This document shows positions 1 to 10,610 of a DNA stretch of 64,000 nt, piece after piece. The translations under genes and the position numbers were made by a program. Within the stretch, counting starts at the first letter, position 1. Each line of letters opens with the position of its first letter. A model generated the notes under the pieces. It was not told the DNA's origin. It ran no database searches and saw only the letters and a program-made list of their open reading frames with translations. The stretch comes from Rhodamnia argentea (Eukaryota > Streptophyta > Magnoliopsida > Myrtales > Myrtaceae), in the NCBI RefSeq assembly GCF_020921035.1, contig NC_063158.1, forward strand, positions 5,810,001-5,874,000. Reading direction: 5' to 3'.

Positions 1-254
1 GACTTAGGCTATCTCTCCATCGATCGATCACTTCAATTTAGGTTGGTAGAGAAGCGGCTGATCCTTTTTCCTCCTTCCCGGATGGTCCCATTCCAACATT
101 GTATGTATAGGTTAGCTGTATTTCTGCTTTTGTATAAGATGTTAGGTTAACCATCAATCAAATGAATTCGATGACGATTACAATCACTTCCTGTTCCCCT
201 ATTAATTCCCATCTTGTTCAACCCATTTCCATATCCATTTCAAGTTGATCAAAC
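1..254 (+). promoter_or_regulatory. SDR1 upstream region, shared with the other array copies
   Basis: This stretch resembles the DNA upstream of the SDR pseudogene (about 8010-8280) and SDR2 (about 12470-12868), so the duplicated unit carried its promoter. Shared landmarks are a '...tctctgcttttgta...' segment near 120-140 and a 'cccatcttgttcaacccat' segment near 207-230. At the place where SDR2 has a clean TATA box (ctataaat), SDR1 reads ctattaat (about 200-207), a one-base change that may weaken it. The link to promoter function is inferred from position and conservation. Confidence 0.5.
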
Positions 255-2396
255 ATGGCCGACTCCAAATCGCAGAGGTAATACACCCACCAACCCTCAA
301 ACCTTTTCTTTTTCGTTTAATTCCTTTCATTTTTTTCCCATTTACGGTGTATTCTTCTTCTTCTTCTTCTTCTTCTTCTTCTTCTTCTTCTTTTCTGCAG
401 GTGTGCAGTTGTTACAGGATCAAACAAAGGCATTGGATTTGCCATATGCAAGCTTTTGGCTTCCAAGGGGATTGTGGTGGTATTGACCGCAAGAGATGAG
501 AAGAAAGGACTTGAAGCTGTGGACAAGCTTAAACTAGAGTCTGGCCTCTCTAAACATGTCTTCTTCCACCAACTCGATGTCTCCAATCCTGCCAGCGTTT
601 CGTCTCTTGCAGACTTTGTTAAGCACCAATTTGGAAAGCTCGATATTCTGGTACGTCCCTAGTAATCGTAATACTGGCCTCGGCGTTTCTTTTAGAACCA
701 ACGAAGATATATGAATGTTGTATCCCCAACACCTATGCAGAGTAAATGGCATATTTCAGATAATCTTGCGGTAGTACTATTAACATTTTATCATACTATT
801 AAGAGTGCATTAGCGCAAGTGCAAGAAAAGTGCAATATCGAGAAGAGAATTCTTGATGTACCTCGGATTGTGGTTTAGATTGATATATGAGTTTAAGCGT
901 TGGGATGCTGTCGCATGGCTGTGACTAATGGGGACTATGAGACCAGCCCACAGCGCTAATTTGGACACCACCACCATACAATACGAGGAATATGTTCGAA
1001 TTTCCGTTATCTATGTGAGGCGCACTTGTTTTACCAAAGAGTGATGTGATTGACTAGGGGAATTTTGGTGTTTAATTTGACATGTAAGAGAATCCGAGGC
1101 ACAGTATTCAAAATCACCAAGTTGTGCTTCTCTACATATTTTATAGAACACATAGTTTCGATCCACGAATAAGACATATAGGATACATAGCAACATCATA
1201 TTTTGATGGCCAGATTTGAATGCTGACTTATGAGAATATTCAAGGCCAAAAGTTGTCTTCTCTAGCACTTTTTGCACTCTGCTTTTCGATTGGTCTTGTG
1301 CTTTACCGTGATGATCTAATTTCTTTTTAAGGTGAACAATGCTGCTGTCTTGGGATGCCTTGTGGATGCTGATGGTTTAAGAGCAGGCGGCATGGGAAAT
1401 GTATGGTTTTCGTTTCTCTGGTCATGGTGTATGGAGGGAAACGTAATTGAACTCCTTCTGTAAGATGACATGATGAGCTCCTGAAATTTTAAGATGCATA
1501 TTCCGTGTTGGACCATGCCAATTCTGTGACCTCTGATTGTCCTAACATTCTCTGTGGAATGATGCAGAAGCAACTTAAGTGGAGTGAAATCTCGACGGGG
1601 ACATACGAGTTAACTGAAGAGTGCATTAACATCAACTATTACGGTGCCAAAAGGATGGTTGATGCACTCATTGGCCTCCTCCAACTATCTGACTCGCCGA
1701 GGATTGTTAATGTTTCCTCCGGCGCCGGGAAGCTTGTGGTAAGAAGTGCCAAAGTACATTATTCCGGAGTTAGTTCCCAGTAACTAAAGAATGGAAATTC
1801 ACCATTGAGTTATCCCATCGAAGGCAAAACCCATTATAACAATATAATACTACAAAGATATCACTTCGAGATCTTCTTTTGAAATCGAATTACATGACTA
1901 GTTTCCCTAGAGAATAAATAAATTTTCAGAATCATCTTTCTAACCTTGTGATCAGTTTTTCCCGGATGGCTGGGCTAAGAACGTCTTTAGCAATGCCGAA
2001 TGCCTCACGGAAGAAAAGGTGGACGAGGTATTGAAGGAGTTTCTAAAAGATTCTAGGCAAGGTTCTCTCGCGACCAAAGGCTGGCCAGCTTCTCATTCTG
2101 CTTATATAGTTTCTAAAGCGGCGTTAAACGCTTACACGAGGATTTTAGCAGCCAAGTACCCCAAGTTTCGTGCAAATTGCGTCTGCCCTGGATTTGTCAA
2201 GACGGATATATTGCACCAGACTGGTTTCTGGACACCGGAAGAAGGTGCGGAGGGTCCCGTGAGTCTGTCCTTGCTGCCCGATGATGGCCCATCTGGCCGA
2301 TTCTTTCAAGGGACGAAAGAATCGTCCTTCGTCTCGTATGAGGATGATTATTATCTTCCAAATGGCGAAAAGTTTGTCCTTCCTGATTTTAATTGA
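255..2396 (+). CDS. SDR1: short-chain dehydrogenase/reductase, neomenthol dehydrogenase / salutaridine reductase-like
   Basis: Five exons: 255-277, 401-650, 1332-1400, 1568-1738 and 1956-2396, giving 317 residues with all phases consistent. Seen directly: glycine-rich nucleotide motif TGSNKGIG (residues 13-20), NNAA at 93-96 (NNAG in most relatives), the active-site serine in NVSSGAG (about 164-165), and YIVSK with Tyr221 and Lys225. This is the NADPH-dependent SDR layout of the neomenthol dehydrogenase, salutaridine reductase and carbonyl reductase 1 group, normally about 295-315 residues and cytosolic. Substrate cannot be read from sequence. The ATG in 'catggccgactcc' is chosen because it matches SDR2 and the pseudogene, and the next codon after the exon 1 donor is TAA in the intron. 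Intron 2 ends in AAG rather than CAG. Exon 4 starts with Lys where paralogues have Glu. No disabling change is visible. Confidence 0.85.
352..392 (+). repeat. (TTC)n microsatellite in SDR1 intron 1
   Basis: About thirteen TTC/CTT units lie immediately before the intron 1 acceptor (ttttctgcag, ending 400). In SDR2 and SDR3 the same place is a short irregular pyrimidine tract, so the expansion is specific to SDR1. It lies in the polypyrimidine region used for acceptor recognition. Confidence 0.9.
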
Positions 2397-2655
2397 AGAT
2401 GTTTCGTCTTCAAATGAGGGAATGTAGGCATTTGCAATATCCTGCCTTTGTGTGAGATGTAGACAAGTGGAATAGCTACTGATACAAAAAAGAGAATAAT
2501 CACTTTCCCCTCCAATAAGGATTTGAAATATGTTGTTCGATGGACCATTCATGTAAGGTTTACACCTTGATAATTGGATGAATAACTTTGTATTGATTCC
2601 AACTTTAGTCACAGATGATGAAGGTGCACTCCTCAGTAATTGTCTCTCTGGGAAT
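2397..2655 (+). other. SDR1 3' flank, conserved among array copies
   Basis: Sequence after the stop codon (aatgtaggcatttgcaatat, then aataaggatttgaaatatg) recurs downstream of SDR2 (15429-15650), partly downstream of SDR3 (20351-20700) and alone at 11280-11430. It marks the 3' part of the duplicated unit and probably contains the 3' UTR. Confidence 0.55.
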
Positions 2656-3020
2656 TGACCCAAGCAGCGAAATACTTTTACCAAAGGTTGATTTTTGGTT
2701 TTTATCGAATCTAGTTCAGAGGTGATTTGGAGAGGAATTAAATTGGGCAATAATAATCAAGAACAACTTAATCTACATTATAAATAATTGTCAAAATTGA
2801 AAATTGATAAATTAAAACTGAGAAAACACAGACGTGTTTTTGTTGATGATCCCATTTACAACAATTCAACGAGGCTTTATATAGCCTCCTACAAAGTGTA
2901 ACTGCCTATATTTACAAGTGATTACAACTCCTCAATTATCATTGGACTTAACCGTCACTGAGTATCTTCATCTTCAATTAGCATCTTCAATTTCTCTTCT
3001 TCCTTCAGTTTCTCTATATC
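2656..3020 (-). mobile_element. LTR-like retrotransposon remnant (copia-style)
   Basis: Read on the minus strand this has a TATA-type promoter (ggctatataaagcc, near 2873-2886) followed by an AT-rich leader, typical of a plant Ty1/copia LTR. A diverged copy is at 10165-10600, sharing the order 'accaaaggttg', 'gagaaaacaca', 'gtgtaactgcc', 'cattggacttaaccgtca'. No clean ends or target duplication could be found, so it is called a remnant. Confidence 0.45.
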
Positions 3021-3051
3021 CGACATTTAGCCAAATTTGTGAAGTGTCCAA

Positions 3052-3465
3052 ATTTTGGACGGAGTTGTTCAAACTCCTTGGGTCAGATTTGAACTTCTCC
3101 ACAAACATGCGTCCACAAACCGATGGACAAACAAAGCGAACCAATGCCCTTATCGAGCTCTACTTGCTCACAAAATGAGCTCTTTTTGCGACATGTCGTG
3201 AGCGCAAGCCAAAATGATTGGCTTAAACCGCTCGACGTGGTGCAATTCTCATTCAACTTACACAAGAACAGGTCGACTGGCTGAAGTCCATTCGAGATAG
3301 TGATGGGCCAACAACTGCTCACCCCTGATACCATAGCCACGGTGTACAAAGGTAGTAGTCCTTCAGCTTTCAAGTTTGCCAAGGAGCGACAAATGGAGAC
3401 CAACCTGGCCCAATCTTGTCTTTACAAGGTGGCAAAACGGAAGAAAAAATTTGCTAATGTGGACA
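3052..3465 (+). pseudogene. Ty3/gypsy integrase fragment, degraded
   Basis: Translation gives a recognisable gypsy integrase core end: FWTELFKLLG, then RPQTDGQT, then in a shifted frame NDWLKPLDVVQF, MGQQLLTP and YKGSSPSAFKFAKE. The first frame stops at 3176-3178 and a later in-frame stop follows in the shifted frame, so it is dead. Only the C-terminal part of integrase is present; reverse transcriptase and LTRs of this element are not seen nearby. Confidence 0.75.
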
Positions 3466-4362
3466 TATTTTTATAGCTTTATAATAATATTTTTGATTTT
3501 TTCTTCTTATTTTTTCCTTTTTCTTGTAGTCGGCCCTTTCCAGCCGTCAATCAAAAAAAGGGTAAAGAAAAGAAAAAAAAATGAAGAAAAAACCAAAAAA
3601 AAAATTTAAAATTTAAAAGAAAATTTTTAAAAAGCTAATGTCAGTACTGACTATGTTATGTAGGACGACTGGCATCCACGTTAATAATTTTCGGCCAAAA
3701 TTTATTGGATGAATTCAATTGGCAAAAATGCAAAAGGTTTAGGACTAAATTGACACAAATACAATAGATTTAGAACTTTTTTTACACTTTTATCGGCTTA
3801 AGTCTCACCGGTGTTCCATGTAAGTATGGTCAAGCTATATCACAAGGGCCTAGATGATCCAAAGCGCATGAAGTCACATCAAACACCAATGGGAATTTGA
3901 GTCGCACAAGATCAGGAAGTCAAATCCATCATAACCTTGACCCAAAAAAAAAAAATCCATCATAAGCAGAAGTTATGTTCATCGAAAATATTACCCCCAC
4001 CTTCATGAGTTTATGGCGAAGTGGAGGAAAGGAGAACACTAGAAGTGTCAAACGTTGTGTAGAACACTCATTTTAGTGCTAAAAATTTCCGTCGGGTCAT
4101 TTAAATTCCAAATCGAGAAAAAAATGATTACTAAAATGTCTCCAGTGAGATATTCCGCCAAAATTATACGTGGTATTAATATTTAATATTTTGATATAAA
4201 GTGTCATTTAAAAAAAATGACTCCACGTGGGCTTACACGTGGACTTCTAAACTTTAAAATAAATTGAAATAAATTACAATTAGATTTAAAAGTAAGCTTA
4301 AAACTATATTTTTAAAATACAAATTTTATTTAAAATAAATTCAAAAATAAGCTTAAAAAAAA

Positions 4363-4365
<3 letters not shown>
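3466..4365. other. AT-rich, gene-free stretch with TIR-element ends
   Basis: No coding region is supported. Around 3700-3790 is the right-hand end of the common AT-rich TIR family (phrases 'caaaaggtttaggactaaat' and 'aatagatttagaac'), also seen at 18180-18258, 26640-26760 and 51720-51842. Around 4036-4100 is another arm-like segment ('gtgtcaaacgttgtgtagaa'). Confidence 0.4.

Positions 4366-4421
<56 letters not shown>
4366..4421 (+). repeat. (GA)n microsatellite
   Basis: About 28 uninterrupted GA units, followed directly by a GC-rich block (4422-4525) of the kind found inside the TIR elements of this window. Confidence 0.95.
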
Positions 4422-4423
<2 letters not shown>

Positions 4424-6004
4424 GGAGAACCAGGCGGCGAGGGGGTCGCCGAGCCTCGGTCGGTGGGGGTCACCAGCCACTAGCTAGGGCATGGCAACTC
4501 CCGTCGGCCAACCCCCCAACCCATGGTGAGGCAGCGACAGCAACATCTATGCAAACCCTCGCTGCTTGATTTCCAACGTTGTCTTTTTTTTAAGCTTATT
4601 TTAAAATTTATTCAAATAAAATTTGTATTAAAAATTGTTGTCATCTTAGCCATGTCAAAACCACGTAGGAGAGAGAGAATATTAAAAAAACATCATTATT
4701 TTTCGTTAGTCCAAATTGACGGAGTTAAAGAAAATGACTCGATTGCACCAATTTGATAAATTTTAAGCTTAAATGCACTTTTTATAAGTTTTAGGACTCA
4801 ATTGCACTTTCGTAACTAGTTTTAGGACCTCTAATACACATGTCCTTTTTAAAAAAAATTTCTAGTTTTTTTATTTGTTTAATCTGATTAAGTTTGTATT
4901 TTTTATTTTTTATTTTTCTATTTCAACTTTTAGCTTCTTTTATTTATTGCTGATTGGATCTGGCGAGCCATGTCGGCTTTAAATATTAATAACAACTGCC
5001 TTATCGGATTTCCGACCAAGCAGATCGGAGCTGGCACTCCGAGAGAAACTTTTGATACTGTAGTGAGTGTCCTACATAACATTTAGCACTCATGGTGCTC
5101 TTCTCCCTGAAGAGACTACTCGAAAGTGAAGCGAGTTGGAAATCGACAGTCTCTATAGTAATTCCCCAATCAAATCCAACATTTCCACGATGAGGCAACA
5201 AGGGCGTCACTGGATTTACTAGGGGAGAATGTCACAGACCAAAGAGCACTAGGTCATCAATCCAAAGGAACCCACATCATTGGTCAGAAAGGGCTCATCA
5301 TAACCAATAGATTAATTTGGGGCACTTGTTCTCTACTATTGGGTTTGAGTAACAATGATTGATTCTCTCAACCGTTGGATAGAACAAATCTCCATCATTG
5401 GAGTGATGGGACGAGGATCAATATCCTACACTGCAAGATCAAGCGAATTTCTTTCATCGGATCGATTAGACAATGATTGATATACTCTACATTAGATCAT
5501 ATAGAAGGTCATTAATTGTAATTAGAAGGACTTTTGTAAATTTGGAGAGCTCTCCCCTCATTTGCATTATCCATTTTATTTGAGCAATGCAAATAACCTA
5601 GAGTTTCTCTAACAATTCCGTTCCTTGAGTGTGAGAGTAAGAGTGAGGGCAAAACTTACTTAGGCCGAGTCCAGTGACCCAAGGCCTAAGTGTGGCACGG
5701 TTCGCAATTGAAAAAAATCATCTGGGACATACGTTGGTCGATTCACTTCTCTCCAAATCCATGAGCGAAGAGGTACGCTATCCCGTCATTCATGGGGCAA
5801 GGCGAGGATGAACCTTACCAGGTTATATAGGCCCTCATTTCAAATCACTTCCTCCTCCATCCATTTTAAACCAATTTTTTGCTCGTTACCATGAGGAAAT
5901 TCTCCCACTCCATCATGCTTTTATTTTCGATCGAGCTTGGTCAAAAGCAGACCACTGATCTAAAACCTTGTCAGCTTTTAATGAAAGTTTATGTTAATGG
6001 TAGG
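4422..6004. other. Gene-free region
   Basis: It begins with a short GC-rich block, then AT-rich and moderately complex DNA. Open frames here are short, lack family resemblance and have no neighbouring splice structure. Nothing further is supported. Confidence 0.4.
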
Positions 6005-7027
6005 TAAAAGGACATTTTTAGTGCTAAACGTTGTGTACGAAGATCACTTTGGGACTAAAAGTTTCAATCGGATCACTTTAGTGCTAAGTTTTTTGAAAAA
6101 CGATCATTTTAGTGCCAAGTTCAATTTGCTACAGCGGAAAATCTGACGTGGCAGTATTTTATTATTATTTAAAGATGACGTGGCTCCGGTGAGGTCTAGT
6201 CAACAATTAAAGAAGGTAAAAATTGAAAAAAAAATACTAAAAATAAAAATACAAAATTAATTACTTTACAAAAATAAAAAAATAAAAAATGGGAAAAAAT
6301 CAAAAAGTACAATTTTTTGCAAAATAAATTGAAAAATTAGGTTACAAATTAACAAAATAAGTCAAAACTAAAAATAAAAAAATCCGAACTTTTACAAAAC
6401 AGGCAGCAAGGCCGTGCAAGCCCTCGCGGCCACCCCCCCGATCGCCCGCAATGGCCGGCGGTGGGCGGGGGCCGGCGGGCCGCGAGCGAGGACTCGCGGG
6501 CCCTCACCAAGATCGAGCGAGGGTCGCCGGCCCTCACCCAAATCCGGCCAAGGGTTCAACGACCTCAGCTGGCCATGCCCCACCACTGCCGACCATTGCC
6601 GACGGTGGTGGGGGCTGCATGAGCCCTCGCCACTTGGTTCTCTACTTAGAAATGTCCCCCTTTTTTTTTTATAAGTTTAAGGTTTTTTGTTAAATTTTTT
6701 AGCTAATTTTTAAATTTATTTTAAATAAAGTTTGTATTTAAAATTAATTTAATTTTTAGCTAATTTTTAAATTTGAATTTGGTTATTTTGATTATTTTAA
6801 AGTGTAGATGTCCACGTGGCAGGGCACGTGGATTTATTATTTTTTTAAATGTCATTTTACATTAAAAATTAATTATTAATGCCACGGGGCGGTTTTGGCC
6901 GGATAATTTCGCCGGAGGCACCAAATGATCCTTTTGTCTCCGACTTGACACTAAAGTGATTCGATTAAAATTTTTGGTACCAAAGTGATCTCTATACACA
7001 ACTTTTGGCAAAAAAAATGTCATTTAG
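6005..7027. mobile_element. Non-autonomous TIR element with GC-rich core (about 1.0 kb)
   Basis: The left arm (about 6005-6110) and the reverse complement of the right arm (about 6940-7027) match closely over at least 80 bp, sharing 'gttgtgta', 'agatcactttgg' and 'atcactttagtg'. The arms enclose AT-rich DNA and a very GC-rich core (6410-6640). No transposase is present. The size, long arms and absence of coding capacity fit a Mutator-like MITE, but no clear target duplication was found. Confidence 0.65.
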
Positions 7028-7172
7028 ACTATTTCTCGGAGTAGTGAGAGTATGCCAATGCCGCCGAGTATGTTTCCCAAGATATGGTTGTTGGGAGTCG
7101 AACCTAGAACCTCATCGGTTTAACTGTCTAAGGCCTAGGAAGCTCAACCAACTCGTCCAATGCCCCATTAGC
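7028..7172 (-). mobile_element. tRNA-derived SINE-like sequence
   Basis: On the minus strand there is an RNA polymerase III box A-like motif (TGGACGAGTTGG, complement of 7148-7159) and a perfect-looking box B (GGTTCGACTCC, complement of 7094-7104), spaced as in a tRNA. The region folds poorly as a tRNA, and non-tRNA sequence runs on to a run of T just beyond. It fits the head and short body of a SINE abutting the right end of the TIR element. Confidence 0.5.
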
Positions 7173-7199
7173 GCCTTTGAGTTTTTTTTTGTGTCTCCT

Positions 7200-7692
7200 C
7201 TTAGATCTAAACTTCAATGTGATAGGAAGTTTCTGTTCTTTTTTGTTCTCTTTCATGAACTGCTGCTTTCTCTCGCTTGGGCCGTCGTCAATCCTATTGT
7301 TGGATGTGAAGACAATCACTGGTCTTCCTCCTTTTTGGGACCAAGCCTCGTTAGGTATTAGTCCATGTTCTTGTTTCTCTGATTTTGCCTATGAATATCT
7401 TCGATATGATATCCCCATCGAGAAATTCGCTTGGTCCGAAGGTGAAGTTTCTTTTGAAGAGCACGCTGCTTTTCTCCTAAACTGGCTCTCCCGATTCATA
7501 TTATGTCATTCTTCATCAAGTGTTTCTAGAGAGTCTATCGATTTTGCTTATTCTGTTTCTATCGGACCGAACATCGCTCTTGGCCGGACTACACCTCCCG
7601 TGCTGTATAAAGCCATATCATGTGCTCGAACTGTTTTGTTCGACAAGCACCCCGATCCTTTCTTTGGCCCCTTTTGGATCCTCCAAGCGTGA
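7200..7692 (+). pseudogene. Plant mobile domain (PMD) protein fragment
   Basis: From about 7270 the reading frame shows PMD-family landmarks in order: LLDVKTITGLPP, FEEHAAFLLNWLSRFI, IALGRTTPPVLYKAIS and FFGPFWILQA. The family (aminotransferase-like plant mobile domain, related to MAIN/MAIL proteins and often carried by transposons) normally continues; here the frame ends at 7690-7692, at the position where relatives have Trp, and related residues (INLKDN) follow the stop. No convincing start or first exon is seen, so I call it a truncated remnant. The first 30 or so residues of the open frame are low complexity and probably not protein. Confidence 0.65.
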
Positions 7693-7929
7693 ATCAACTT
7701 GAAGGATAATCCGTAACATGTTGGTGGAACACATTGCTAAGCAATGGTCACCATGCAAAAGCTTGTTGCTTGCTTCGTCAGACGATTACTAGTTTCAAGA
7801 TGCACAAAATACCAGATTACGAGACATGAAAATGAAGAAAAAGCCATATGTGGTTCTATTCGTTGTCTTTAAGGTTCCAGTTCAGGCAATCTCTTGCTAA
7901 GGAGTCAATTTTTTTGGCAAAGGTCCTTG

Positions 7930-7931
<2 letters not shown>

Positions 7932-8005
<74 letters not shown>
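7932..8005 (+). repeat. (CT)n microsatellite
   Basis: About 37 CT units immediately upstream of the duplicated SDR promoter block (which begins near 8010). Confidence 0.95.
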
Positions 8006-8008
<3 letters not shown>

Positions 8009-8280
8009 AACTTCAGTTTAGGTTGAAGCTTAAAAGTCATTGACTGTTGTTAACCAGTGAAATGAACTGGCACTTCCCCAGTTATCGCTCTACTTGGAGG
8101 CCACTTAAATAACTCTACTTCTGTTGCCCAAGATAGCTGTATCTCTGCTTTTGTATTAGATGTATCATCAATCAAACCAATTCGGAGACGATTTTCTGTC
8201 ACCTAACAATCACTTCCTTTTGCCCTATAAGTTCCCATCTTATTGAGCCATTTTCCATGTCCATTTCAAGATCGTCCTCA

Positions 8281-9012
8281 ATGGCGGACTCCAAATCTAA
8301 GAGGTAATACACCCACACCCTCAAACCTTTTCATTTTTGTTTAATTCCCTCCAATCTTTTTTGCCATTTTCGGTGTATTCCTTCTTCTTCTTTTTTGCAG
8401 GTATGCAGTTGTTACGGCTTAAGTACACTACAAGTGCCAAAACTTATGTACAACGCTCACTTTAGTGTCAAAACTTTCAAAATGATCACTTAAGTGTCAA
8501 ATATTTTTTAAAAACGATCACTTAAGTACCAACTTTTTTTAAAAACGATCATTTAAGTGCCAATTTTTTTAAAAAATGATCATTTCAATGTCAACTTCAC
8601 CGAGCCACGTCAGCTCAAATATTAATAAAAATTAACACATGTCGGATTTTCGGTAAGCTACGCCAGCTCAAATTGGAGTTGGCACTAAAGTGATCGTCTT
8701 TAAAAGAAGTTGGCACTTAAGTGCTCGTTTTTAAAAAAGTTGGCACGTAAATGATTGTTTTGAAAGTTTTGGCACTAAAGTGAGCGTCGTACACAAGTTT
8801 TGGCACTTCTAGTGTTCTTTAGCCTTATTGTTACAGGATCAAACAAAGGCATTCGATTTGCCATATGTAAGCTTTTGGGTTCCAAAGGGATTGTGTGGCA
8901 CGTCCCTAGGAATCATAACACTGGCCTCGGTATTTCTTTTAGAATCGACAATGGTACCGAATGTTGTGTCCCCAACATCCATGCAGAGTCGATGATGTAT
9001 TGCAGACAAACT
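8281..9012 (+). pseudogene. SDR pseudogene, split by a TIR element and truncated
   Basis: Exon 1 is intact (8281-8303, same 23-nt exon and GTAATA donor as SDR1). Exon 2 starts at 8401 but is interrupted after 15 nt by a 409-bp insertion (8416-8824). It resumes with the SDR nucleotide-binding segment and then jumps from 'ggattgtg' (near 8895) straight into what is intron 2 in the other copies ('cacgtccctagg'), removing most of exon 2. Exons 3-5 are absent. Upstream promoter sequence (8010-8280) is preserved, including a TATA-like ctataagt near 8223. Confidence 0.85.
8416..8824. mobile_element. 409-bp TIR element (MITE) inside SDR pseudogene exon 2
   Basis: The two ends are inverted repeats of about 36 bp (left ggcttaagtacactac..., right complement ggctaaagaacactag...). 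The interior consists of imperfect repeats of 'cacttaagtgccaac'-type units. Comparison with SDR1 and SDR2 shows the empty site: the flanking 'ttgttac' is present on both sides, consistent with an eroded 9-10 bp target duplication (Mutator-like). A second family member is at about 52806-53157. Confidence 0.85.
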
Positions 9013-10065
9013 TACTTTAAGTATTGTTGTCATGACAATACTCCTAGAATCCAATCTTCCCTTTGGATAATCTTCAAGAGGACCAATCTCCAATATGACA
9101 GTTGGACAATTGTTGTAAAGATCAAGGTAGACGTTGAAGTCGATCAATCAAAATTTTCGTAGATTTGATCGCCCATACGATCAATTTCAGGTTGTCAAAA
9201 ATAGAGCATTTTGGTCATGGAAGGTACCTTCCCTTCTAAATGATTATTAATCAACCAAGATATCTAGCATGATTGAATATGTCGCATAGATAATCTTGGC
9301 CAATCAAAATCTCTGATATAAGGAATCTACACTAGGTTACTACTAGTTGTCGGCGGACGATATAAAATGTCTCAAAATAAGATAGTGACAAGGTTGTTGT
9401 TGCAGGTAGTTTGAGTACTCCACTTATAGCCACAATCACCGGTTATATCCAGTTTTCCAGTTATATGAAATCTTTCACCAGGCTTGTGCTTATTAAGACT
9501 TTCGGAATCTTCTGCTTATATCTAGCTGCCGTATATTCTGATTATATCTAGCTTTTGCAGGCTTTTGCTAATATCAGGCTCTGATCATATCTGGGTTCAG
9601 GGTTATGTCCAACTCTTTCTTGGAAGACACTTCAAGTACGATAGTGATGTAAATCCTCGTAGACTTAATACTTTAGTACCTCCAAGTTCATATGAATTTC
9701 CATTCTTCTAGACTTGTTCACTCTGGTTCTTTTAGCGGTTTAGAATCTTCGCAATGATCATATCAAAGGTCCATTCAATGTGGATATTACCAAAAACACA
9801 AACAACTCGTGCATTTTTCAAGATCAATATAAAACATGGATAATTTTATCAACTTCAAAATATATCAGGAGGTTTTCTCAACAAACTAAAAATATTGTGT
9901 GAATTATTGGATATAATTGAGGTGGGAAATACTGAGAGTCCTTGACTGGCTTGAGTGCTGCAATCTCTGTTTTATCGCTTAACTTGTAGTTGTGTCACTC
10001 TTTCCGTGGATGTAGGTCGCAACGACCAAAGCATATGAATCTAGTGTCTAATTAATAATTTTTGT
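9013..10065. other. AT-rich repeat debris, possibly LTR-derived
   Basis: No gene is supported. Between 9420 and 9620 there are loosely repeated 'cttatatctagct' motifs. Near 9980-10030 the phrase 'cactctttccgtggatgtagg' resembles the 3' end of some plant copia LTRs; this is recognition by eye only. Confidence 0.3.
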
Positions 10066-10073
10066 TCCGCAAG

Positions 10074-10160
10074 ATAGCTATATCTCTGCTTTTGTACATG
10101 ATGTTGGTAAATTATCAATCAAAAGTGTTGGATGATGTTTTTCTGTCATTGCTTTCTTAG
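10074..10160 (+). repeat. Isolated fragment of the SDR promoter block
   Basis: The segment 'gatagctatatctctgctt' with following 'gatgttggtaaattatcaat' and 'tttttctgtcattg' matches the upstream DNA of SDR1 (about 108-190) and SDR2 (about 12711-12790). No SDR exon follows; an LTR-like remnant begins within 20 bp. Confidence 0.6.
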
Positions 10161-10164
10161 AAAT

Positions 10165-10610
10165 AGGGCCTGTCCCAATTAGTGAAATACCTTTCATCAA
10201 AGGTTGTTCTTTGGATTTTTTAAAACGGGTACAGTGACGATTGAAACATGAATTGAATTGCCTAACAAGGATCAAGAAATACAATTGAACGAAAGAAATG
10301 CAAGTATTGGAAATTGAAATATTGCTAAACTGAGAAAATACATAAGTTTATTTTATGATGATGTGTATATATACAAATGCCACACAACCTTCTATAAACT
10401 ATAAAGTATAACTGCCCATAACCAATTAATACTCTAATGATGGTTACAATCACATCTCCGTAACATTAGACCCATGATCACATGTCGACCTTATCCACGG
10501 GCGGTTACAACATCTCAAGAGCCATTGGACTTAACCGTCAATTTGTGTCTTCATCTTCCGTTGGCATCTTCATTTTGTCTCATTTCTTCATTTTTGAGCA
10601 TTCAACACTT
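10165..10610 (-). mobile_element. Second copy of the LTR-like remnant
   Basis: Diverged copy of 2656-3020 in the same orientation, again next to SDR-flank sequence. Either two insertions occurred or the remnant was duplicated together with the SDR unit; the latter is favoured because both copies adjoin array sequence. Confidence 0.45.

Noticed and set aside
4366..4421. Regular repeats considered as a CRISPR-like array
   Set aside because: Simple dinucleotide repeats with no spacers; same for 7932-8005, 58521-58562 and 61769-61821.
6349..6693. Pro/Arg/Gly-rich open frames in the GC-rich core of the 6.0-7.0 kb element
   Set aside because: Open on several frames of both strands, no family resemblance; composition effect.
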